This document shows positions 1-7,491 of a DNA stretch of 10,556 nucleotides, piece after piece. The stretch lies in contig WKLE02003743.1 in the NCBI GenBank assembly GCA_014885115.2, forward strand, positions 1 through 10,556, given 5' to 3'. The notes beneath the pieces were generated by a model. That model was not told where the DNA came from and searched no databases. It saw only the letters and a list, made by a program, of their open reading frames with translations. Position 1 is the first letter of the stretch. Each line of letters begins with the position of its first letter. The stretch comes from Asterionellopsis glacialis. Lineage: Eukaryota > Bacillariophyta > Plagiogrammaphyceae > Rhaphoneidales > Asterionellopsidaceae. The translations under genes and the position numbers were made by a program.

Positions 1-268
1 TCAATGGACCTGATGTGAATGCCAAGTTTCCATTACCACCCTGTGAATGCCTAATACCTTATCAACATTCCTTTGGAATGCTTCCAGAGGAGGGGGCAAC
101 ACTATCACAAAACTAATTGACAGCAATGAAGAGAACCTTGGCATTTGATCTCCACAAACAATAGCAACAAGTTGAATTTTAATGCTGTATGGTGTTGCAT
201 ATGATCGTGAGTTACAGATGCTCACTGCCAAGGATGATGTTGATTGTTATGATAATTTTTATGACTTC

Positions 269-287
269 CAAAATGCATGCAATACTA
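269..287 (+). repeat. Left copy of a perfect 19-bp direct repeat
   Basis: The sequence caaaatgcatgcaatacta is identical at 601-619, 332 bp downstream. A chance 19-mer match within 10 kb is very unlikely. It is read as a target-site duplication bordering the 288-600 insert. Confidence 0.8.
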
Positions 288-600
288 ACTGACTAACTCA
301 TAGATTATACCATTATCATTGCTATCTAGGTAGGCATCGAATGCTTTATGACTCGCTAACTGGTCAGAGAAAAAGAATCATCTCCTGTTAAATGATTTAA
401 GTTGTTATATAGTTAACTTCCAAATGTTCAGTTGTGAGTGGCAGAAGATGAAACCTCAGAAATGGCCCGCGACCACACTACTACTATTAATAATGGGAAC
501 AGAAAATCTAGCCTTCCCATTCTTTGGCTGCAAATCTTGCTTTTGTAATGTATTCCAGCCATTCTCTTCCTTTGTCATCCAGCTTCTGCAGTAATTTATT
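288..600. mobile_element. About 313-bp non-autonomous insertion flanked by 19-bp target-site-like repeats
   Basis: This stretch lies exactly between two perfect copies of a 19-bp sequence. The reading frame on the left (DFQNACNT) resumes on the right copy (QNACNTRWSFQQ) in the same phase relative to the repeat, which is what an insertion with target-site duplication into a coding exon would leave. The insert has no long ORF, no poly(A) tail and no obvious terminal inverted repeats, so its class (SINE-like, MITE-like, or other) cannot be named. A GT-AG intron is not possible with borders inside the repeat, because the repeat holds no GT. Confidence 0.45.
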
Positions 601-619
601 CAAAATGCATGCAATACTA
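601..619 (+). repeat. Right copy of the 19-bp direct repeat
   Basis: Identical to 269-287. The decayed coding frame of the surrounding pseudogene continues from this copy. Confidence 0.8.
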
Positions 620-853
620 GATGGTCTTTTCAACAAACATTGTGTTACCTTCAAGACTTATTTTTGATTGAAGCTGAAAAGGCTGCAAGAGAATCTGAAT
701 TAATTTCTTAAAATGAAGTTTGAGAAAAAGCAAGAGCTACACTATTGCCTCCAGCAACTCCAAATAGATCACATATAATGACACGTTGTGTTCCTGTTTC
801 AATAACAGTACCAATTGCCCCTACTCCAAGTTACGGTGGTACTCCAAAAAGAG

Positions 854-929
854 GTAAATCATCACAAATAGAGTTGAATTTGTATCAGATTCACTCATAA
901 GTATAGAATGACTTAATCTACATCAATAG
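854..929 (+). other. Predicted 76-nt spliceosomal intron near the 3' end of the pseudogene
   Basis: The donor is gag|GTAAAT and the acceptor is catcaatAG|aagatgg. Splicing joins the Pro-rich frame (TPK-R) to a short acidic coding tail (EDGDSDESPIQ) ending in two TAG codons. Unspliced, the frame runs into TAA at 898 with a less protein-like ending. The length suits short introns of algal and protist genomes. The prediction rests on splice consensus and frame continuity only. Confidence 0.45.
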
Positions 930-1003
930 AAGATGGTGACAGTGATGAATCACCGATACAGTAGTAGCCAAAATAAAATAAAAGATTTTAAAGTAGGATT
1001 CTG

Positions 1004-1021
1004 GTAGGTTCCTACGGGAAC
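1004..1021 (+). repeat. Two overlapping palindromes in the leader
   Basis: GTAGG-TT-CCTAC (1004-1015) and GTTCC-TACG-GGAAC (1008-1021) share bases, so only one of the two stems can form at a time. TCTG at 1000-1003 can also pair with CAGA at 1021-1024. Function is unknown; this could be part of a terminal structure. Confidence 0.4.
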
Positions 1022-1065
1022 AGATACGAACACGAGGATATGGCGCGAAACAACAGTGCTGTCCA

Positions 1066-1082
1066 CCCCCCCTAAGTAGGGG
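1066..1082 (+). repeat. C7 run with CCCCTA/TAGGGG palindrome
   Basis: CCCCTA (1069-1074) and TAGGGG (1077-1082) are exact inverse complements separated by two bases and preceded by extra C residues. It is short but stands out in an AT-rich region. Confidence 0.4.
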
Positions 1083-1530
1083 TATAGATAACCGTGAATG
1101 GACTCCAGGATACAATGCAACTCTGTTTAGTATGCCGCCATGTGTCCAATAACTAAGCTGGGACCTAGGTGAAGTGAAAGCAAGGTAGCAGATGAAGAAG
1201 AAGGATAAAACCAAGGACAGACAGACATTGATATGTTTTGAGCGAGATGCACGACTGAAGACGAATCACTAAAATGTTTCAAACAGAAAGAACATTGACA
1301 GATGTTTGATGACAAACAGTTGGAAACAAATTTCAGAAGCAAGCTGATTAATGGAAAAGAGTTCAACTTAAGACGGAAGAAATTTCAGAAAACAGATGTT
1401 TAGACAAAACAAAATTTCAAAGTAAATCATATATCCCGAATGAAAATAATTGATTCAGAAGAAATGAAATATTTCGAAAATTATCAGAGTTGAAAACAAA
1501 TGAAGCAAATCGGTGACAAGCTCGTGGCAT

Positions 1531-1548
1531 GTGGTAGTGATCTACCAC
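1531..1548 (+). repeat. Perfect 7-bp stem, 4-nt loop hairpin in the leader
   Basis: GTGGTAG (1531-1537), loop TGAT, CTACCAC (1542-1548). It lies about 205 bases upstream of the gag-like start. A second hairpin follows 20 bases later. Such a pair could be an RNA packaging or priming structure, but the sequence alone does not show this. Confidence 0.45.
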
Positions 1549-1567
1549 TCTATCCAAACAACAAACA

Positions 1568-1593
1568 GTGAGCGCTTTCATAAGAGTGCTCAC
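1568..1593 (+). repeat. 6-bp stem hairpin in the leader
   Basis: GTGAGC (1568-1573) pairs with GCTCAC (1588-1593) around a 14-base loop. It sits just downstream of the 1531-1548 hairpin. Confidence 0.35.
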
Positions 1594-1753
1594 ATATTTG
1601 GTTACGTTGGAAATACAAACAAGACTTAGCTTGAAAAGGATCCTCAAGTTGACGTTGATTGTAAAGTACTTCATTTTATCAAACTTGTCATTTTCTTTTG
1701 GGCTACGGGTGGTGTAAACAGGAGTTTGAGTTCCATTTGTGCAAAAACGATGT

Positions 1754-3727
1754 ATGACGACGTCAAGTACCTCACCCTACGGAGGCAGTGATGCCTCGCG
1801 AAGTTCGGTAAAGACAGAGTCTGATTTGTCCTTACCCTCTAAGACCGTCCCCATGTCCCTTGGGGATTTAGTGGTACAGTTTTGGAAGGCCGTGCATTGT
1901 GGTGATTCAGTTGGGGCTAAGGATGTGATGGATCAGGTGTCGGAATTGAAGACACCTGACGGAGAAGAACCAGTTGATGGTAAGTCAGACTTGTCTCCGT
2001 CAGGTATTGATTATTGGATATCCAATGTAGAGGTGTTGTTAGTGTTTGTAAATTGAGAGAAAGTATGTTTTGGAAAGGTTGGACAGGGTGGTGGACATCA
2101 AGGGCGGTTGTGTGTAAAGCAAAATGAGGGTGTAAACCAGTGTAAGATTTCATTACACAAGACGGCGAAGGTAGCTGATGCAGAGACGCTGACATCGGGT
2201 TTTTACGTGGGGGCACCTAGTAATGTCACGGCGGTCATGATGCATATGATGATTCTGGAAGCACGTTTTCTTAACACGAAGGTAGTTGCCAATTGGATGG
2301 GAGATTCCTCCTTCGAAATGATCAAGGCCACCGCCGGCGTGTGGAAAAGTGTCATCAAGCAAACCGGGTCGAACATTGGTCGGCTGATCCACATCGAAGA
2401 ATTAAATGTAGTTACCTCTTTGGGAGTTGATCAAGATGATGAAACCATACATGCGGCTGATATGAGTCACGATGACTTGGTGCAAGCTCAGCTTAGGTTG
2501 GAAGAACACATTAATGACCTAGAGGCTTTGGGTGGAATTTATGGCAAAATGATAGCTAGTCACGAGGCAAAGCTAAACCATGAAATTACGTTGTTACGAA
2601 ACGAGATACACCAAGAGAAATCCCGAGGCAGTTTGTACGGTGCGGAGGATTTAAACACAATCAAACAAGAGTTGCGAACAGAAGTATTAACAGAACTTTC
2701 TGGTGCAGTGGTATCGTTGAAGAATGAAATCAATACGGCAACCAGTGGAGCGTCAGGACAGTCTCTCAACAAGATGATCTTCGGGAGTGGAGGTTTTGCT
2801 GAATCTATTGAGAAAAAGATGGATCAACTTACGCAACAGGTTGCCGGTCAAGGAGTAGAAGTGGGTGATTGTCGTTTTAATTGTTTGCTGGATGTAGAGA
2901 CTTGGATGGCTAGTCACTTGAAGAACGTTGAGGCGTACGGAGTCTTCTGGGACGTAGTGGTAGCATTATGTTCAGTGCCCAAAGCCAATGTGGAATTCGA
3001 TTCAGTAATGGCAAATAAGAAGGCAGTGGAAGCTGGGAAGTTCTCGTCAGTATGGAACGCCAGGCATTTTTTGTCTTTTCAAACAACGTTCCCACCAGTA
3101 TTATTTACATCAGCAAGTAGTTCTGGTTTATCGGCCATTCAGTACAGGAACAAGTGGACCTCCAAAGGTCAGTCGGGCGTGAAGCATGATATATTAGAAG
3201 GAGTCAAGCGGGCTAGCAAAGCGTTGAAGAAAGAGATTAGAAATCTGGTGGCCCCTGGATCTGAAGCCGCGCTCCTTGCCAAAGCGATGCACTCAGCGTC
3301 TGTATCTTTTGTCCGGGCGTGGATATCCGAAATGGACTCGTTATATAAGGACTTTGTAAATGGGGGAATGAAAGGGCAAGCAGCCTGGGATATATGTTTG
3401 TTACTCACCAAAGCAATGTTTGCCAAAGTGAGAGATGCCCGAGCTATCGCATTGGATTCAACTACGCCATCGGTTATGCTTTGGGCATTGTTACAAGCGC
3501 ACAAAGTCATGCAAGAATTCATCCAACATGATTTCCGCAACCACCCCCACTTTGCGGCCATGATTGTGCAGACGTGTATTTTAGGGAATTCAGGATTGAC
3601 AAGTGCTGATGTGGCTGAACCAGTGACCAAGTTAGAAGGGGACCTAATTGACTATAAAAAGATGGCAAATAAAACGTTTAGTGACGTCTTTTCCCGACTG
3701 AAAGCAGTGGAAGAAAAACAATCGTAA
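1754..3727 (+). CDS. Gag-like structural protein of the retrotransposon, with one internal TGA
   Basis: The first in-frame ATG is at 1754 (MTTSSTSPYGG) and the frame runs 657 residues to TAA 3725-3727, broken only by TGA at 2054-2056 (codon 101). That stop may be a CGA-to-TGA mutation, or lie in a 78-nt intron (1980-2057). Residues about 240-331 are rich in Glu, Lys, Gln and Leu with heptad-like spacing (LVQAQLRLEEHINDLEALGG) and predict a coiled coil, followed by a mixed alpha-helical region. The last 35 residues are again charged and helical. No CCHC zinc knuckle or protease motif is visible. The Gag role is inferred from position as first ORF before RT and from the coiled coil, not from family recognition. 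The next ORF starts 36 bases downstream in the same frame. Confidence 0.7.
1980..2057 (+). other. Candidate 78-nt in-frame intron inside the gag-like gene
   Basis: The donor GTAAGT (1980-1985) is a perfect consensus and the acceptor is ttgtaaattgAG (ending 2057). Removing it keeps the frame (78 = 26 codons) and removes the TGA at 2054. The polypyrimidine tract is weak. The competing explanation is that TGA replaces an Arg CGA codon, as at other stops in this copy. Confidence 0.3.
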
Positions 3728-3763
3728 AGGTGGCCATCCGGACGAGATAGGGAAGGGAAGCAG

Positions 3764-4795
3764 ATGGAAAATGATAAGCTAGGAAATCAGCGTCCGGATG
3801 AGGGAGGGGCCCAAGGGGAAGAGAAGACTTACGGCACGAAGGTTGAGTTGGACCAGGAGTTATGTATGAGTGCAATAAACAGGCTTGGAGCAGGAAGAGA
3901 AGCAACGTATGTTACAACAGCAGGAACTAGAGGGAGAGAAAATATTAGGATGGTCGATGTTGGCATAGAGGGGTTACCGTTGGCTGATGCAGCGGGGCAA
4001 TGGGGGGCCAGGGTAGTCGGTGTGGTAACCCCTAACAAAAAGGGAAGAGTGCTTGCCAAGACCTGGTTTCCTGGGAGTGTAGCGGGAAGCGGGTGTGAGC
4101 TAGGCCCTTGCCTGCAGCATATTGACATTGATGTGGTTGTAGGTACAGCCTCAACCAGTGATAAATTGGTAAAGTTCTGGGCTGAAAGCCATAGGTTGCT
4201 CCCAAAATACGTAATGGTGTTGGTCCCGCAAGACAGCTTCTCACGTCGTATTCTGGAAGAAAGAAAAGGGGAGTTTAGAGTGATCAGACGTGATACGATC
4301 GCGCACTCCCAGGTAGGAGGTGTAACTACTAGTGTGTGGAAGGTTCTAGTGGCTGCAAGAATGGATGTTGACACTAATAATGCAGGTGGTTTAAAGTTCA
4401 CAGAAACAGTACCTTATCAGCGATCATTACGATCGGTACTCAAACCCACCAATGGTTTAGTTCTCAAGGGAAAAAGGCTGCAGAAGGTGAAAGGAGTGGA
4501 AGGAAAAATTCAGAATGATGGCAGGAGGGGTGAGACCACACAACGACGGGATCATACAGTAGGGTATGTGGACCAAGAACCGGTCTACGATGACAAAGGC
4601 CTCATACAGTTAAGTGTGGGGAATTGGGTGAATACAAAGTGTGTTTACCATCCAGGACTAAAGGTCATAAGACAGATGACAGTCGAAGAGTGTCTCGCAG
4701 CATGGGATTATTCCAATGATGTGGTCAGGGAAGGGCAGATTGACAAATCAAGTAAAAGGACTTTGGAACGATGGATACGAGCACCACCAGGATAA
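3764..4795 (+). CDS. Methyltransferase-like protein, possibly a catalytically dead C5 cytosine methyltransferase relative
   Basis: 343 residues from ATG 3764, the only fully open ORF of the element. After a charged N-terminus, residues 63-78 (MVDVGIEGLPLADAAG) resemble the motif I glycine loop of C5 DNA methyltransferases, and 83-100 a motif II strand with the following helix. Residues 121-130 (DIDVVVGTAS) stand where motif IV would carry Pro-Cys, which is absent. Residues 147-155 (PKYVMVLVP) match the position of motif VI without Glu-Asn. Residues 180-197 (AHSQVGGVTTSVWKVLVA) resemble motif VIII, and 302-316 (IRQMTVEECLAAWDY) the C-terminal motif region before motif X. The fold assignment is my inference from motif order; catalysis is unlikely. 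Basic residues 225-270 could bind nucleic acid. The TAA at 4793 is followed by open sequence in the same frame up to RT. Confidence 0.45.
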   Translation: MENDKLGNQRPDEGGAQGEEKTYGTKVELDQELCMSAINRLGAGREATYVTTAGTRGRENIRMVDVGIEGLPLADAAGQWGARVVGVVTPNKKGRVLAKTWFPGSVAGSGCELGPCLQHIDIDVVVGTASTSDKLVKFWAESHRLLPKYVMVLVPQDSFSRRILEERKGEFRVIRRDTIAHSQVGGVTTSVWKVLVAARMDVDTNNAGGLKFTETVPYQRSLRSVLKPTNGLVLKGKRLQKVKGVEGKIQNDGRRGETTQRRDHTVGYVDQEPVYDDKGLIQLSVGNWVNTKCVYHPGLKVIRQMTVEECLAAWDYSNDVVREGQIDKSSKRTLERWIRAPPG

Positions 4796-4846
4796 GTTGC
4801 GAGGTTTGCAATTCGTAACCTGGGTGAATGGTTGCTAGGAAAACCT

Positions 4847-7491
4847 ATGAATAAGGGGAAGAGTGGAGAAAATGGGGATGAAGGGTCCAGGGAACAAGGG
4901 GGAGGAGACCCCAAAGAGGAGGAGACAGTTGTGAATAGTGCAGGGACGGACCCTGATTATTCAGTAGCTACTAAGGCGGATAATGCCAAAGTAGACGTGT
5001 CACTGTGGGACAGGGAGGTAGGAATTATTCTAGGTTTAGGTAAAATTACAACAGCTTTAACCAAGGCATGTGGTTTGTTGCATAAAAGAATGTTTTCATG
5101 GTGGAGGAAAAATTTAACTTTGGAATGTGTGAAGTATTTGCGCAAGGAAGGATGGCAAAAGAGGGATGTGGAAGCAGCACGAGAGTGTGTGAGTTGGGCT
5201 GCGAAGTCAACGTTTATGGAATGGGCGGACGGATCTAGACTATTCTTCTGGCGATGGCCTTGCAAATTTTGAGAGGACGCTAGGGATGGTATGAAGCTCT
5301 GGTATAACTCTCCCACCCAGCGTTGGTTTGGAACATCCACTCCAGCAGACTCACTAGAGGCTGAACTAAAGATGCGCGACAAAGAGGACAAATTGATTAG
5401 CCGGCGATATTTAGAGCGAGGAAAAGGTGTTTATGTAGAGTCTGTAGTGCCGCGTTTTGCTGTTAGTAAAGGTAGTGATGATATCAGGGTAGTATGGGAT
5501 GCTCGCAAAAATGGTGTGAATGAACACCTTTGGGCACCACATTTCTTTCTACCGGGATCACAAAACCTGGAGCAGCTTCTCACCTGCAAATCCTACCAAG
5601 GAGATATGGACGTGGGTGAAATGTTCTTAAACTTTATGCTTCATTTCAGCGATCGCAAACACTTTGGAGTGCGATATTTCACCGTTGATGAGCAGGGACG
5701 CGAGAAACAAGAAGTAACCAGATTTTGTTGGCTCATGTTTGGTAGCAAGTCGTCACCCTATGCGGCAGTTCAGATGATGTATAGAGCCATGGAGGTGATG
5801 ATGGGAGATCCCACAGATCAAACAAACATTTTTGGATGGAAGGAACTGGCCCTAAACTTACCTGGTGATCCCCAGTATAAACCAAAATCGCTAAATTAAC
5901 ATCCACAGGAGAGATTGCGCCAGATGCCATATTTTACATAGATGACGGCCGTGCAGTGGGATCTTCATGGGATTCATGTAATCGAGCACTACACCGAATG
6001 TCATCAACATTGAACATGTTAGGTATACAAGATGCCGCTCGAAAATGGAGACCTCCGTCAAAAACTCCAGGGGCTTGGGCCGGGGTAGTGACAGACACCT
6101 TGGGCGAGACACCCACTGCTGGATTATCAGAAGAGAAGTGGGGACGATTGAAAGGAGACATTAAATGGCTAGAAGAGGAGTTGAAGAATTCTAAAGGATT
6201 AGAGATGAAAAAGGCTTTGTCAGTACGAGGTTTTCTAGTGCATGCTGCCCACGTGTATCCTGATTTGAAACCTTATCTTAAGGGACTGCATCTCACTTTG
6301 GAATCTTGGAGACCAGACAGAGACGAGCACGGATGGACACGCAATGACTGGATTGATTATTTTGAAGCAGGGGACCTGGAAGATTCCAAAGTGATAACTC
6401 AGCTAGCCGCAAGGACTCAGAAACAGGCACCAGCATATGTACAACCAGTACCTCTGCTACAATGGTCTGTGCGTGTCCTAAAGGCTCTAACTCAGCAGTC
6501 CTCTCCGGTGCGACGGCCTATTCAAGCAAGTCAGGGTACAAGCATGATGTATGGATTTGGAGACGCCTCAGGAGAAGGGTATGGTTCATCGTTTACTAGG
6601 AAAGACCACAAACTCTCAGTGAGACACGGAGTTTGGTGCACAAGAATTTCTGAAGAGTCATCGAATTATAGAGAATTTAGAAACTTGCTAGATTCCATCA
6701 AGGTTGAAGCCCAGCAGAACAAACTCCATGGGTATGAAGTATGGATGTTTACAGACAACTGGGTAGCAGAATTGTGTTATGTGAAGGGATCGTGTCATTC
6801 TCGAATTTTAAATGAGATGGTAGCTGAGTTGCATGTCCTAGCCATGAATCATGGTTTTTCCTTACACATCGTACATGTGGCAGGGACACGAATGATAGCC
6901 CAAGGAACTGACCCGTTGTCGCGAGGCGAATTCAAAGTGGGAGTAATGGGAGGAGACAGTATGTTATCGCACATTCCCTTAAACTTAGGGGCCATGGATA
7001 GGTTGCCAGTTTTAGGGGAATGGATTCGAACATGGGCAGACACTTGTCCGGCTCACCCCGAAACCCCAAATGATTGGTTCAGTAATGGCCACAAGCCTGG
7101 AGTGCATCTTTGGGCACCCCCACCGGTCATCGGGCTCGAAGTCTTAGAACAAGTGAGCATGGCTAGGCACAAACACCCCTATGACACTACACACATCATT
7201 GCAATCCCAAGATTGATGTACTACCGGTGGCGGAAACGCTTACTGAAAGAAGCAGACCTCATTTTGGAACTGCCGGCAGGTTTTCAATTTTGGCCAACGA
7301 ACAACCATGAACCTCTTATCCTTGCTGTTTGCTGCCCTGTGTGTTCTTCCGCACCTTTTAGGTTACGAGAGAAAAGGGAAATGGTGGAACTACACAAATT
7401 ATTGCAACAACTGCAGAAAGAGAGTGAATTGGAGCTGCGGCGTGGTTTGCGCGAATTTTGGAAGGTCACGAGAAGGCTTATCACCATGTGA
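4847..7491 (+). pseudogene. Reverse transcriptase-RNase H polyprotein of the DIRS-like element, broken by a stop and a frameshift
   Basis: The first ATG after the methyltransferase-like ORF is 4847. A Gly/Glu-rich linker is followed by the conserved pre-RT block (GSRLFFWRWP), then TGA at 5270 just before EDARDG, where the family reading suggests Arg. RT fingers follow (DDIRVVWDARKNGVN, LWAPHFFLPG). Motif A is GDMDVGEMF (Asp at 5609), motif B is WLMFGSKSSPYAA, and motif C is FYIDDGRAV (Asp-Asp at 5941-5946). Between B and C the frame changes from 2 to 1 at an A run (5884-5887), which fits loss of one A. RNase H follows: GFGDASGEG (Asp 6562), NYREF (Glu 6673), FTDN (Asp 6754), GTDPLSRG (Asp 6910), all four acidic residues kept. 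A C-terminal module (WAPPP at 7111, IIAIPRLMYYRWRKRLL, HEPL) resembles the post-RNase H segment of DIRS elements. The ORF closes at TGA 7489, probably by another frameshift. Confidence 0.85.

Larger units (their letters stand above)
3..964 (+). pseudogene. Decayed 3' part of an unrecognised protein-coding gene, cut by the window edge
   Basis: I do not recognise the family. A protein-like reading runs through several frames. Frame 3 covers about 3-105 and contains PEEGAT. Frame 2 covers about 107-287, ending YDNFYDFQNACNT. Frame 1 continues from 601 with QNACNTRWSFQQ, then an acidic/basic stretch EAEKAARESELIS and a Pro-rich tail LLPPATPNR...APTPSYGGTPK. The jump from 287 to 601 is explained by an insertion between two identical 19-bp copies; removing one copy plus the insert restores phase. 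A 76-nt GT-AG intron (854-929) leads to an acidic last exon, DGDSDESPIQ, ending at tandem TAG codons (962-967). In-frame stops at 146, 173, 709 and 721 are TGA, TGA, TAA and TGA, all one C-to-T step from Arg or Gln codons. There is also an apparent frameshift near 105. The multi-frame reading is inference; a spurious reading remains possible. Confidence 0.4.
965..1753 (+). other. Non-coding leader upstream of the gag-like gene, likely including the element's 5' terminal region
   Basis: About 790 bases without a convincing gene on either strand. The open stretches on the minus strand (for example 1214-918) have no recognisable domain. The region is AT-rich apart from a C7 run at 1066-1072, and it holds several short perfect palindromes (listed separately). 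I looked for a copy of this region, direct or inverted, near the 3' end of the element and found none longer than about 9 bp, so the exact left border of the element is not set. Confidence 0.5.

Noticed and set aside
918..1214. 98-codon minus-strand ORF in the leader
   Set aside because: No recognisable domain, a composition of chance reading, and it overlaps the end of the plus-strand pseudogene.
3169..3630. 153-codon minus-strand ORF
   Set aside because: Antisense shadow of the gag-like gene; no domain or start context.
3829..4401. 190-codon minus-strand ORF
   Set aside because: It lies antisense to the methyltransferase-like ORF, has no recognisable domain, and the plus-strand reading is better supported by neighbours and frame continuity.
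5884..5887. Programmed ribosomal frameshift in RT
   Set aside because: The break lies between catalytic RT motifs B and C, where programmed shifts are not expected, and the copy has other random breaks; loss of one A in a run is simpler.
7307..7480. Hydrophobic N-terminus (MNLLSLLFAALCVLPHLL) that looks like a signal peptide on the recombinase frame
   Set aside because: This part is the other frame of the RT polyprotein C-terminus, which is conserved in its own frame; the signal-like segment is a coincidence.
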